NCBI RefSeq assembly: GCF_004028635.1
Contig: NZ_RQJW01000015.1
Span: 124,001-188,000, forward strand
Origin: Streptomyces cyaneus
GTDB lineage: Bacteria; Actinomycetota; Actinomycetes; Streptomycetales; Streptomycetaceae
Length of the DNA: 64,000 nucleotides
Reading direction: 5' to 3'
How positions within the stretch are numbered: position 1 is the stretch's first letter; the number at the start of each line of letters is the position of its first letter. Position numbers and translations under genes: made by a program. The notes under the pieces are model-generated. The model had not been told where the DNA came from. It ran no database searches and saw only the letters and a program-made list of their open reading frames with translations. Below, one piece after another: positions 7,776-16,805 of this stretch.

Positions 7776-8741
7776 CTACGACGTCAGGTCCTCGATCTCG
7801 GCCAGTGCGGCCAGCAGTTCCGGAGCGACCGTCTCCTGGACCCAGCGGTCTTGTGCGGCGTCGACCGCCCGGGGGACGGTCTCGGTGAGCATGATCAGGT
7901 AGAGGTAGGAGCGGTAGAGGGCCAGGCGGAGCCGGGCTGCCGCGTCGAAGCCGGCCCGCCCTCCGGCCTCCCGGTAGCCCGCCAGGAACGCCTCATCCTT
8001 CCTGATGTCCCCGAGCAGCGCCAGCGAGACGAAGTCGGCCAGCGGGTCGCCCCAGAACATGCGCTCCCCGTCGATGAGCCCGCCGATCCGGGGCTGACCC
8101 GACGCACGGTCCACCAGGATGTTGCCCTGCCACAGGTCGAAGTGGACCAGACAGGGGACGGTGACCTCGTCGAGGGCGTCGTAGGCGGCTTCCAGGTTGC
8201 GGGCGACGGCGTCGGCGGGGCGCGGCAGCCGGGCGCAGTAGCGGCGAGCGTCGTCGAGGACGGCGTCGAGCATTCCCGTGAACGCGGTGCGCCAGTCGGG
8301 GGCGAGCGGGCCGAGGGCACCGGACGGATAGCCGAAGCCGCCCCGCCCGGTGACGGCGTGCAGCCGGGCGACCTGACGGCCCAACTCCGTGCGCAGGACG
8401 GTCTGTTCCGTGTCCGTGAGTGAGCCGTTCCAGGGGTCGCCCGGGCAGGCGGTCATCAGGAGATGGCTCCCGAGGGTCACCACACGCGGCGCCGCTACGT
8501 CCGCCTCCGCGGCCGCACGGTAGAACTCGGCCTCGGACACGAGGAGTTCACTCTCGTACGTCATGCCCGGGAGGGTCGAGGCGGGCGGCACCTTCAGCAC
8601 ATAGCGACGGCCGTCGACGAGGACCAGCTCCTCGACCGTGTTGTACGTGCCGCCCGACAGCGGGCGCAGGTGGGCGAGGTGGCCCGGCTCAAGACCAGCC
8701 GCGTCCAAGGCCTGCCGGGCCCGTTCCCAGGAGTCCACCAC
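7776..8741 (-). CDS. APH-like phosphotransferase family protein
   Basis: 321 residues from GTG at 8741, with AAGAGGGG about ten bases upstream. The N-lobe has GGTYNTVEELVLVDG and the ATP-contacting YVLKVPP. The catalytic loop HFDLWQGN (about 199-206) and the metal site IDGERMFWGDP (about 221-231) are intact, as in aminoglycoside/choline/fructosamine kinases. Whether it phosphorylates a drug or a metabolite cannot be told. It lies 29 bp downstream of the degraded P450-reductase gene on the same strand, so it may have lost its original promoter. Confidence 0.82.
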   Translation of the reverse strand: MVDSWERARQALDAAGLEPGHLAHLRPLSGGTYNTVEELVLVDGRRYVLKVPPASTLPGMTYESELLVSEAEFYRAAAEADVAAPRVVTLGSHLLMTACPGDPWNGSLTDTEQTVLRTELGRQVARLHAVTGRGGFGYPSGALGPLAPDWRTAFTGMLDAVLDDARRYCARLPRPADAVARNLEAAYDALDEVTVPCLVHFDLWQGNILVDRASGQPRIGGLIDGERMFWGDPLADFVSLALLGDIRKDEAFLAGYREAGGRAGFDAAARLRLALYRSYLYLIMLTETVPRAVDAAQDRWVQETVAPELLAALAEIEDLTS

Positions 8742-8770
8742 CGTGCGCCCACCCCTCTTGTCTTCTTCGG

Positions 8771-11113
8771 TCAGCCGGCCGCGTACACGTCCTCGACGTA
8801 ACGACCGTCCGCGATCAGCCCGTCGAGCCACCGCTCGGCCGCCCCGTCGTCGGCGCCCGGCGTGCGCTCCCGGTACAGCGTACGAAACGCCTCCCGTACG
8901 CCCGGCGCCATCCGCGAACCATCGCCGCAGACGTACACCCGGGCGCCCGCGCTCAGCAGCCCCCACACCTCGTCGGCCTCGGCGGCGATGCGGTGCTGGA
9001 CGAAGGTCACGCCGTCCTGCGGGGCGGCGCTGAAGGCCGGGCGGAGCGAGACCGCGCCGGCGGCCTCGGCGGTGCGCAGTTCGTCGGCGTGCAGGAAGTC
9101 GGCGTCGGGGGCGTCGCAGCCGAAGTAACAGAGGGCGGGGGCGAGTTCGGCGCCCGCCGCTCGTGCCGCCGTACGGTCTGCGACGGCCCCGCGGAACGGT
9201 GCGAGGCCCGTGCCCGCGGCGACCATGACGACCGGTGTGGAGCCGTCGATCCGGAAGGCCTCCCGGCACGGCTGGACGCGGGCGTACACGGTGTCCCCGG
9301 GCCGGACGGTCGTGAGGTGTCCGGATCCGGTGCCGCGGTAGACGCCCTTGCCCGAGCGGGCCGGGGCCTGAAGCAGGGACACCATCAGGTCCGCGTGGCC
9401 GGGGTCGACGGCGGGCGAGGAGGAGATGGAGTAGTGGCGGGGGCGCAGCGGGGTGAGGAGGTCGAGCAGCGTCGGCCAGTCCAGGGCGCCGCGCAGGGCC
9501 GGGTGGTCCTCGATCACCTCGATCAGGGTGCGCGGGTCGTCGGTCAGGTTCGCCGGCGCCATGCGCTCCGGCGGGCAGGGGTTGGCGGCGGCGAGCGCGG
9601 ACAGCTGGGCGGCGCTCGGGCGCTCCTGCAACTCGACGTGGTGGGTGAGGAGTTGGCGTGCCGTCAGGGGCCGGTCCACCGCGAGGCCGTCCCGGCGGGG
9701 ACGGGTGGCCCGGATGTCGAGGACGGTGTCGAGGTCGACGCCGAGCGCGGTGGCGGCTCGCTCGACCAGTGCCGGCGCGTTGACGGGCAGCACGGTGAGG
9801 TGGTCGGCGGTGCGGTAGGTGACGCCTTCCGGCAGGGCCAGGCGGACGAAGCGCTTGCGGCGGGGGTGGCCCGGGGCGGTGAGGTCGTAGGCCTCGGTGA
9901 CCGTCATGGGGACGAGGCCGTGGCGTTCGGCGAGGGCGTCCAGGGGGCCGCCGGTCAGGGTGCGGACTTCGTACGCGGTCGTGGGCTCGTCGTCGGCCGG
10001 GGCGGTGGCGTCCGGGTCGCCGTACTGCTCCAGCAGCGCCGTGCGGAGCCTGACCGTGAAGTTGCGTACCGCGCCGGTCAGATCGCCGGAGGCGTCGGCG
10101 GCGGCGCGGTCGATCAGGCGGGTGGCACCGAGTTCGGCGAGGCGGTCGTCGAAGCGGGTCGGTACGTGCTGGTAGGTGGCGGCCCAGTTGCGGTCGCCGA
10201 CGCCGAGGACGGCGTAGGTGACGTCACCGGCATGGGAGGCCTCCTCCAGCCAGGCGGCGAAGGCGGTGGCGTCGTCGGTGGGGCGGCCGTTGTAGGAGGC
10301 GGCGGTGATCACGACCGGGTGGTCGGTGGGGAGGCGACCGGCGTACTCGTCGAGCGGCGCCACCTGCGTCTCGCAGCCGACGGCGGCAGCCTCGTCGGCC
10401 AGCTGGGCGGCGTAGTCGCGGCAAGTGCCGTAGTTGCTGCCGTGCAGGAACAGGGCCCTGGTGCCGGGGCGGACGCGGGCGGGGAGGGCAGCCGTGTCGG
10501 ACACGGCTTCCGTGGCCGCGGGGGCGGCGCCGGGCAGCGGGGGGTGCACGTGGTCGGCGGGGGTGCGCGGGGTCAGGGTGAGGGTGAAGCCGTCGGGCTT
10601 GAGGGTGAGGGTCTCCTTGATGGTGAGGCGGTAGTCGGCGTGGTCGTGCAGCCGGTAGCGGTGGACCAGCATGGCGAGCAGCATGGTCGCCTCGTGCAGC
10701 GCGAACTGCCGCCCGATGCAGGCGCGTTCACCGGTGCCGAACGGCTTGAACGCGTGCACCGAGCGCGGCGCCTCGGCCTCGGGCGTGAAACGGGTGGGGT
10801 CGAACAGCTCGGGGTTGTCACCCCAGACCGGCTGCCGGTGCAGCATCGGCGCGAGGACGGTGACGAACTGCCCGGCACGCAGCGGGATCCGGCCGCCGAG
10901 CATCGTGTCCTGGAGGGCGTGACGGCTGAAGGCGGCGGCCGTGGGCCACAGCCGCAGCGCCTCGTTGAGGACCTGGCGGGTGTACGTCAGCTTGCCGACC
11001 TCGTCGTACGTCGGCTCGACGTCGGCCCGGTCGCCCCACAGCTCGTCGACCTCGCGCTGCACGAGCTGGAGCGCGGCCGGGTGCTTGGCGAGGTAGTACA
11101 GCGCGAAGCTTAT
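8771..11113 (-). pseudogene. CYP102-type P450-reductase fusion, N-terminally truncated remnant
   Basis: The reading frame is intact from about 11113 to the stop at 8771. It begins only at the end of the I-helix (SFALYYLAKHP), then has the ExxR helix (EALRLWPT), the heme-Cys loop FGTGERACIGRQ, a flavodoxin domain (LFLHGSNYGTCRDYA), and FAD/NADPH reductase motifs (RHYSISSSP, GTGLAPFRG, YVCGDGSRM). A full CYP102 enzyme has about 1050 residues; roughly the first 270 are missing, including the substrate pocket and the oxygen-activating Thr. Upstream of the break the frame is an antisense shadow of an HTH gene. The reductase might still fold, but no start signal is visible. Confidence 0.85.
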
Positions 11114-11365
11114 GAGCGCAGGCCTGTGGCGGTGACGCCGGTGGAGGCAGGCATCCTGGCGCTGCTCGCCGGGGGCGCCAGCACCGCCCGGGCCGCCCGG
11201 GAGACCGGCCTCACCGTGGACGGCGTCAACTACCACCTGCGGCGCCTGTCGGCACGGTGGAGCGCGGCGAACCGTACGGAACTGGTCGCCCGCGCCTATG
11301 CGCTGGGCGTGCTCGCCGCCGGGGTGTGGCCGCCGAGGCCGGCCGCCTCGGCGGAACCCGAGTAG
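11114..11365 (+). pseudogene. C-terminal HTH (LuxR-like) fragment of a truncated regulator
   Basis: Plus-strand coding bias resumes right at the P450 breakpoint: VTPVEAGILALLAGG, then STARAARETGLTVDGVNYHL and ARAYALGVLAAGVWPP, ending in TAG at 11363-11365. TVDGVNYHLRRLSARW is a recognition helix typical of LuxR/GerE-like domains. No start codon and no N-terminal part are present. The gene would have been divergent from the P450, and a single deletion appears to have removed the 5' ends of both. Its 3' end overlaps the convergent DUF3626 gene by 70 bp. Confidence 0.7.
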
Positions 11366-12218
11366 GCGGTCCCGGCACCCTCGGGCGCACCGAAACGAGC
11401 CAGGGTGTGCCACACCATCTTCAGGTCCTGGAGCTCATGACGGCCGGTCCGCGACGCATCCCCGATCACGCGCGGGTCGACATGCCCGTCCTCGGCGATG
11501 CGGGCGCCCAGGTCGGCGTACTCGTGGCCGCGATAGTCGGCGTGGCGGTGCAGGTCGGCCACGGTGAGCCGGTAGCCGGGGTGCCACTCGACCGGGAACG
11601 GGAGCAGCCGGGCCGCGGTCTCGACGGGTGTGCCCCGGTAGCTCGCGTCCAGGACGATCGCCTCCACGTCGCGGGCGAGGACGACCCCGCCGTGGACCTG
11701 TGCCTCGATGTAGTCGTTGAGGGCGTCCTGTTCGTCGGCCTCGGCGAGCGCGAGGAGCTGCATGCCGGAGGCGACGCCGAAGTCGGTCGGCTCGGCCGCG
11801 CTGTCGGGATAGCAGAAGGTGGCGCGGGCGAGTGCCGCGCCGGTCAGCCGAAAGTGCGAGGAACCGAACCGCGGGGCGGCGCCCACCACCTGCCGCCGGA
11901 AGTTCAGCGCGCCGTACACCGGCCGCTCGTGCCCGGCCGCGTCGTCGTAACCCCGCCGAAGATCCGGCTCTCCCAGCGCCGGCGATCGCCGCCGGGGTGC
12001 GCTGTGAGCCCGCCGTTGCTGGTGCCGGTGACGAACTGCGAGTGGTACGAGCCGTCCTCGGCCAGCGCGCGCAGGATCGGCAGGCCCCGCACCAGCCGGT
12101 CCGGGTGGAAGTTGAGGGTGATGCGCACGTTGGGGTCGAGGGACGGCCCCGAGGAAAAGGCTGCGACATGTCGCAGGGCACGCCGGGCCCGAGGTGACCC
12201 GACAGGGCCGAAATTCAC
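11296..12218 (-). pseudogene. DUF3626 protein gene with a frameshift
   Basis: From GTG 12218 (AGGGGAGC site upstream) the N-terminal frame gives ITLNFHPDRLVRG, SQFVTGTSNGGLTAH and WESRIFGG, hallmarks of DUF3626. At 11951-11954 (CCCC on plus, GGGG in the gene) the frame breaks; the next frame continues with YDDAAGHERPVYGALNF, then PRFGSSHFRL and ATFCYPDSA, down to a stop at 11296. Adding one base in the G-run restores one frame. This is either a genuine -1 mutation or a sequencing error. The family's function is unknown. Confidence 0.8.
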
Positions 12219-12254
12219 TGGCTCCCCTTCATCAAGCTTCCTACCCTAGCCATG

Positions 12255-12273
12255 AACCTAGGGGCTCTAGGTT
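12255..12273. promoter_or_regulatory. Palindrome AACCTAG-5-CTAGGTT (candidate operator)
   Basis: Perfect 7-bp arms at 12255-12261 and 12267-12273 lie in the gap between the divergent DUF3626 and FBP genes, about 43 bp before the FBP start. Position and AT-rich arms suggest a regulator site; the regulator is unknown. Confidence 0.4.
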
Positions 12274-12315
12274 TTACTGATCGACCCAACGCCCGTACAC
12301 CCCCGGAGGCTCCCC

Positions 12316-12810
12316 ATGAAGCCGCTCACCGAGCAGGACATCCGCAACTCTTTCATCAACTGCTCGAAAGGGGAGGCCAAGCGCCTGTCCGTACCCCGCG
12401 ATCTCGGCGAACGCCCTTGGGACGATCTCGACTTCCTCGGTTGGCGGGATCCGGGGGCACCCGACCGCAGTTATCTGGTCACCGAGCGGGAGGGGCGGAT
12501 CGTGGGCGTGACGCTGCGCTTCCCGTCCTCGCAGCGCGGAATCCTGCACCGCAGCATGTGTTCGCTCTGTCTGACGACCCATCCGGGCGGCGGCGTTTCG
12601 TTGATGACGGCACGAAAGGCCGGCACCGCCGGCCGAGAGGGCAACTCGGTCGGTGTGTACATGTGTACCGACCTGGCCTGTTCCCTCTATGTGCGCGGCA
12701 AGAAGGTCCCGCAGAGCACGCTCCGGATGGAGGAAACCCTCACTCTTGATGAACAGATCGCCCGCACGACGGGCAATCTGTCCGCTTTCCTCGACAAGCT
12801 GTACCTGTGA
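12316..12810 (+). CDS. FBP-domain (FusB-like treble-clef zinc finger) protein
   Basis: 164 residues after a GGAGG site. The N-terminal helical part (TEQDIRNSFINCSKGEAKRL) and C-terminal zinc finger match the elongation-factor-G-binding FBP/FusB family. The four zinc ligands are C82-x-x-C85 (MCSLC) and C117-x4-C122 (MCTDLAC). FusB proteins bind EF-G and rescue ribosomes stalled by fusidic acid; chromosomal actinobacterial relatives are common and their role is not settled. It is monocistronic, behind a palindrome at 12255. Confidence 0.82.
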   Translation: MKPLTEQDIRNSFINCSKGEAKRLSVPRDLGERPWDDLDFLGWRDPGAPDRSYLVTEREGRIVGVTLRFPSSQRGILHRSMCSLCLTTHPGGGVSLMTARKAGTAGREGNSVGVYMCTDLACSLYVRGKKVPQSTLRMEETLTLDEQIARTTGNLSAFLDKLYL

Positions 12811-12814
12811 CCGC

Positions 12815-12914
12815 GAGGTCGTAGCTGCGGTGCCGCTGTGGCCGGGATGCCGGTCGTCGCGGCGGCGAGGATGATGAACAGGGTCAGCACTGATCCGGTC
12901 CGATGCCGATTCAT
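12815..12914 (-). pseudogene. Possible signal-peptide remnant of a lost secreted protein
   Basis: An ATG at 12914 opens a frame whose first 30 residues look like a good signal peptide: MNRHRTGSVLTLFIILAAAT, then TGIPATAAPQ with an AxA cleavage site. After that it runs antisense into the FBP gene and stops at 12687 with no coding character. Either a decayed secreted-protein gene or chance; there is no clear ribosome binding site. Confidence 0.25.
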
Positions 12915-12925
12915 CCAAGGCTCGT

Positions 12926-12945
12926 GTCGACACGCGGGTGTCGAC
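12926..12945. promoter_or_regulatory. Palindrome GTCGACAC-4-GTGTCGAC
   Basis: Perfect 8-bp arms at 12926-12933 and 12938-12945 in the 250-bp gap before the FUSC gene. It could be an operator for that gene or a hairpin ending the FBP transcript; no T-run follows on either strand. Confidence 0.35.
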
Positions 12946-13063
12946 GATCACCAGCCCGGCCCCTTGCCGTACCGCCGCCGCTGCGATCAATCTGGGGTTC
13001 CTTGCGGACCGTTACGTTCCGCAAGCAGGGTGTGGGAAGCATCTGTGGAAGGAACAGCCGAGG

Positions 13064-14317
13064 ATGCGGGACGTACGTGAGGGGACGCCGTCCCTGGAGC
13101 GGCTCGGGAAGCTGCGCCGGGACCCCGTGGTGGTCCAGACGCTGCGGTCGGCGGCCGCGGCGACGATCGCCTACGTCATCGCGCTGCGCCTGAGCCCGGA
13201 GGCCGCGCCGCTGACCGCGCCCCTGACGGCGCTGCTGGTCGTCCAGGTCACGCTGTACGCCACGCTCACCAACGGCATCCGCCGGGTGAACTCCGTGGTG
13301 GCCGGCGTGCTGGTCGCCATCGCGTTCAGCCTGCTGGTCGGCCTGACCTGGTGGAGCCTGGCGCTGCTGATCGTGGCCTCGCTGGTGGTGGGCCATCTGG
13401 TGCGGGTCGACGAGTACGTGCCCGAAGTGGCGATCAGCGCGATGCTGGTCCTCGGAGTCACCACCGTCGGGGACACGGCCTGGGCGCGGATTCTGGAGAC
13501 GCTGATCGGCGCGGTGGTCGGGCTCGGCTTCAATCTGCTCCTCGCGCCGCCGGTGTGGGTGGAAGAGGCCGGGGAGTCGCTGGAGGGACTGGCCCGTCGG
13601 CTGCGGCAGTTGATGCTGCGCATCGGCGAGGAGGCCGCCGGCCACACCCCGTTCGAGCAGGCCGCGGCCCGGCTGCACGAGGCGCGCCGGCTCGACCACG
13701 ACATCGTCGAGGTCGACGCGGCGCTGAAGCAGGCCGAGGACAGCCTGCGGCTCAATCCGCGCGTGCGCGACAGCCTGCTGCACCGCGTGGTGCTGCGCAC
13801 CGGGCTGGACACGCTGGAGATCTGCACGGTGGTGCTGCGGGTGCTCGCGCGCACCCTCACCGACCTCGCGAAGGAGCGGGAGCCCGAGCCGCTGTTCGCG
13901 AAGGAGACGGGCGCCGTCGTGGAGCAGCTGCTGTCCGAGATCGCCGACGCGGTGGTCAGCTTCTCGGTGCTGGTCACCACCCATGTCAGCAGCAACGCCG
14001 ACGCCGCGGAGTCCCGGCTGACCGCCGAGTTGCGCACGGCTGCGGGCACCCGCGACAAGCTGGCCCTGCTGCTGCGCGAGGAGGCCGAGCGCGAGGACCG
14101 GCACTGGCAGCTGCTCGGCGCCGTACTCACCGAGGTGAACCGCATCCTCGACGAGCTCGACACCGAGCACCGCTCACGCCGGCTGCTGGAGGAACTGGAC
14201 CGGGTCTCGCAGGAGCAGCGCACCCGGATGCCGCGTCTGACCCGGCTGCGTGAGCGCATGGGCGTTCAGGAGCAGCTGTGGCGGAACCGTACGGGGATCA
14301 GCGGGCGTTCTTCGTGA
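13064..14317 (+). CDS. FUSC-family / aromatic acid exporter-like membrane protein (paralogue 2)
   Basis: 417 residues from ATG 13064, with GGAAGGA about 11 bases upstream. A block of about six hydrophobic helices (AAAATIAYVIALRL, LTALLVVQVTLYATL, SVVAGVLVAIAFSLLVGL, LALLIVASLVVGHL, AISAMLVLGVTTVG, LIGAVVGLGFNLLLAPP) is followed by ~240 residues of charged helical sequence with coiled-coil character. This is the same layout as 2455-3693. Probably an efflux protein for organic acids. It is followed after 46 bp by a hypothetical pair and may share a transcript with it. Confidence 0.82.
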   Translation: MRDVREGTPSLERLGKLRRDPVVVQTLRSAAAATIAYVIALRLSPEAAPLTAPLTALLVVQVTLYATLTNGIRRVNSVVAGVLVAIAFSLLVGLTWWSLALLIVASLVVGHLVRVDEYVPEVAISAMLVLGVTTVGDTAWARILETLIGAVVGLGFNLLLAPPVWVEEAGESLEGLARRLRQLMLRIGEEAAGHTPFEQAAARLHEARRLDHDIVEVDAALKQAEDSLRLNPRVRDSLLHRVVLRTGLDTLEICTVVLRVLARTLTDLAKEREPEPLFAKETGAVVEQLLSEIADAVVSFSVLVTTHVSSNADAAESRLTAELRTAAGTRDKLALLLREEAEREDRHWQLLGAVLTEVNRILDELDTEHRSRRLLEELDRVSQEQRTRMPRLTRLRERMGVQEQLWRNRTGISGRSS

Positions 14318-14363
14318 GGGGACGCCGGGACGGGGCCGGCGCCTGAGGCGAAGGAGCTGCCCG

Positions 14364-15155
14364 ATGGCCGACACGACCGTGCGGATCGACGGAAACACCC
14401 TGCGGCTGCCGGGCGGGGTGGCGGTGCGGTTCATCCGTACGCTGCGGCTGCCCGAGTCGGGCACGCACCCGCTGCCGCCGGGGCTCGGCGAGTTCCCGGT
14501 CCGGCGGGTGGCGGACTACGCGGACAGCGTTCCCGAGGCCTGGCGGTCACGGGGCGGCGTGATGCTGCCGGTGTATCTGCGCGAGGCGATGTGGCTGAGC
14601 TTCGGGGGCACGACGGAGCCGGCCGCGCTGCAGGTCGGGGTGGGCAAGGTGTGCGCGGTCTCGGGGAAGCCGTGGAGCGACCGGCTGTCGCGCAAGCCGC
14701 AGAACTATGTCGTGCTGCCCCGCCAGCCCTGGCTGGACGGCATCAACTCCGGGAAGGGCACGGTCCGCCAGTTCGTGGCCGTACCGCTGGGGCTGGGGGC
14801 GACCGTCGAGGGCCAGGTGACCGGCGAGGAGGTCTGGGGCGGCGTACAGCTGCAGTCGTTCGCGCTGAAGGAGCCGCAGCTGGCCAGATGGCGTGAGGAG
14901 GAGCGGCGCCGGGCGGAGCAGGCGCGGGCGATGCCCCAGTACGGCGGCTACGGCGGCGCCATGCCCATGGCGGCACCGGCCCCCCAGGGCGCGGTCCCGG
15001 CCCCCGCCGCCGCTCCGGCGGGTCGGCCTCCGCGGGCCGCCGCGGCGATGGGGCTGGGCGTCGGCGGTTCGATGCGCCAGGAGGTCTACGAGGACGACCG
15101 GCCGCTTTCGGACTGGTCGAAGCGCCCCGCGGCCGGGTCTTCGTCCATCTCGTGA
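14364..15155 (+). CDS. Conserved hypothetical protein with Pro/Ala-rich tail (263 aa)
   Basis: ATG 14364 follows AAGGAG. The first ~190 residues look like a soluble beta-rich domain (TVRIDGNTLRLPGG, VMLPVYLREAMWLSFGG, NYVVLPRQPWLDGI, RQFVAVPLGLGATVEGQ). Then come a charged helix, a Gly/Ala/Pro-rich linker (PQYGGYGGAMPM) and a C-terminal DDRPLSDWSKRP segment. I do not recognise a named family. The stop overlaps the GTG of the next gene (GTGA), so the two proteins are probably made together and act together. Confidence 0.72.
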   Translation: MADTTVRIDGNTLRLPGGVAVRFIRTLRLPESGTHPLPPGLGEFPVRRVADYADSVPEAWRSRGGVMLPVYLREAMWLSFGGTTEPAALQVGVGKVCAVSGKPWSDRLSRKPQNYVVLPRQPWLDGINSGKGTVRQFVAVPLGLGATVEGQVTGEEVWGGVQLQSFALKEPQLARWREEERRRAEQARAMPQYGGYGGAMPMAAPAPQGAVPAPAAAPAGRPPRAAAAMGLGVGGSMRQEVYEDDRPLSDWSKRPAAGSSSIS

Positions 15156-15421
15156 CGCCGCCGGAGTGGCGCCGCATCACCGGCGAGGCTCCCCCGCCGT
15201 CGCCGGTGGACCGGGCGGCGTACACGCGCGCGGGGCTGCCGTGGTTCGACTACTACGACCAGGACGCCGAGGATCTCGCCCCCACGGACACGCTGGAGTC
15301 GGTGAAGCCGGTCGGCGACTGGCTCGGCGACGACCACGAACCCTGGCAGGCACCCTCGCCTGGCCAGGTGACGCCGCTCAAGGACGCCCAGGGCAAGCCG
15401 GTGGCGGACGGCGACTGGTAG
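15152..15421 (+). CDS. Small hypothetical protein coupled to the upstream gene (89 aa)
   Basis: It starts at the GTG inside the overlap GTGA at 15152-15155. It is acidic with many aromatic residues (GLPWFDYYDQDAEDL, VGDWLGDDHEPW) and has no signal peptide, membrane helix or Cys. A hairpin terminator follows 20 bp after the stop. Function unknown; translational coupling suggests a partner of the preceding protein. Confidence 0.68.
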   Translation: MTPPEWRRITGEAPPPSPVDRAAYTRAGLPWFDYYDQDAEDLAPTDTLESVKPVGDWLGDDHEPWQAPSPGQVTPLKDAQGKPVADGDW

Positions 15422-15440
15422 ACGGCGCGAGGCACCCGCA

Positions 15441-15460
15441 GGGCTCGGCACTCCGAGCCC
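15441..15460 (+). terminator. Terminator-like hairpin after the hypothetical pair
   Basis: Perfect 8-bp stem GGGCTCGG/CCGAGCCC with a CACT loop, 20 bp after the stop at 15421. No T-run follows, which is common for Streptomyces terminators. Confidence 0.55.
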
Positions 15461-15575
15461 AGCACTACCACTCATTGCACCCTGCGCAACACTCGTTGCC
15501 CTTCTTGCGCTCGACGGGTGATCCACGCCAAGGTGGCTGTCGCGACCAGGACGACCGACGACCTGAGGTGTGGAC

Positions 15576-16805
15576 ATGGGCAGTGGTGGGCTGAGCAGGC
15601 GCCGATTCGTCGGAACCCTCGCGGGATCGGCCGCCGGCGTGACGATCCCGGCGGCCACGGCGTGCGACGACGCACCCGCTCCGTCGGACACCGCCGACAC
15701 GGCGGCCCCCGAGTCGACCACCCCCGGCACCCGTCCGAGCGCTCAGACCGAGAGCCGCAAGCCGTCCGGCCCGCGCCCGCTCTACCTCGGCACCTACACC
15801 TCCGCCGAGGGCGGCGGCAAGGGCATCGGCTTCGCCACGTACGACGCCACCACGGGCCGTATCACCGACCGCGGAGTCCTGGCGGAGACCGGCGACCCCT
15901 CGTTCCTCGCCCTGCACCCGAACGGCCGGACGCTGTACACCGTCAATGAGCGGGAGGACGGTGGCGTGACCGCGGTGCGGCTCGCCGACCGGCATGTTCT
16001 GGGCACCAGGAGCTCGGGGGGTGCGGGCCCGTGCCACCTCTCCGTGCATCCGAGCGGGCGCTGGCTGCTGAGCGCCAACTACAACTCCGGCAGCGTGGCC
16101 GTCCACCCCATCGACGCCTCCGGCGGCCTCCGCGAGCACACCGATGTGATCAGGCATTCCAGCCCGCCCCCAGGTCCCGACCCCGACCGCCAGGACGGTC
16201 CGCACGCGCACCAGATCGTCACAAGCCCCGACGGCGGCCACGTACTCGCCGTCGACCTGGGCACGGACACCGTCTACACCTACCGCCTCGACCAGGCCAA
16301 GGGCACACTCACCGAGGTGTCCCGGGCACGCTCCCGCCCGGGCGCCGGGCCGCGCCACCTCACCTTCCACCCGGGTGGGCGGTACGCCTATCTGGCCAAC
16401 GAACTCGACAACACCGTCACGGTCTGTGCCTACGACCCGGCCACCGGGCGCGTCACGATCGGCGACCCGCAGCCGACCGGCACGGGTGATGTCACCAGCT
16501 ATCCGTCGCAGATCCTGGTGACCGCGGACGGTCGGTTCGCCTACTTCGCCAACCGTGGACACAACAGCCTGACGCGGTACGCCATCGAGTCGAAGGGCGC
16601 CCTGCTCCGGCTCCTCGACACGGTGCCGGTGCACGGCGACTGGCCGCGGCACACCGCCTTCTCCCCCGACGGAGGGCTGCTGTTCGTGGCGAACCAGCGC
16701 TCCAGCTCGGTCACCGTCTTCCAAGTCGACCGCGGGAACGGTGAACTGCGCCTCGCCGGCGAGCCGTTCGCGTCACCCGTCGCCGTCTGTGCGCTGCCGC
16801 TGTAG
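15576..16805 (+). CDS. Secreted lactonase-family seven-bladed beta-propeller protein
   Basis: 409 residues. The N-terminus has a Tat-type signal (SRRRFVGTLAGSAAGVT) and ATAC just after it, so it may be a Tat-exported lipoprotein. The mature part starts with PLYLGTYTSAEGGGKGIGF and repeats blade motifs (FLALHPNGRTLYTVNE, HPSGRWLLSANYNSG, RHLTFHPGGRYAYLANE, FSPDGGLLFVANQ), as in the 6-phosphogluconolactonase/carboxy-cis,cis-muconate cyclase family. The real substrate of secreted members is unclear. ATG 15576 is preferred over GTG 15570 because the GAGG site at 15565-15568 is then properly spaced. Confidence 0.88.
   Translation: MGSGGLSRRRFVGTLAGSAAGVTIPAATACDDAPAPSDTADTAAPESTTPGTRPSAQTESRKPSGPRPLYLGTYTSAEGGGKGIGFATYDATTGRITDRGVLAETGDPSFLALHPNGRTLYTVNEREDGGVTAVRLADRHVLGTRSSGGAGPCHLSVHPSGRWLLSANYNSGSVAVHPIDASGGLREHTDVIRHSSPPPGPDPDRQDGPHAHQIVTSPDGGHVLAVDLGTDTVYTYRLDQAKGTLTEVSRARSRPGAGPRHLTFHPGGRYAYLANELDNTVTVCAYDPATGRVTIGDPQPTGTGDVTSYPSQILVTADGRFAYFANRGHNSLTRYAIESKGALLRLLDTVPVHGDWPRHTAFSPDGGLLFVANQRSSSVTVFQVDRGNGELRLAGEPFASPVAVCALPL

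Noticed and set aside
8420..11365. 981-residue plus-strand frame across the P450-reductase remnant
   Set aside because: Antisense shadow of the reductase; only its last ~80 codons, beyond the breakpoint at about 11,114, show coding motifs (the HTH fragment).
12274..12990. 238-residue minus-strand frame antisense to the FBP gene
   Set aside because: The FBP frame has the four Cys ligands and a ribosome binding site; this frame has no motif.
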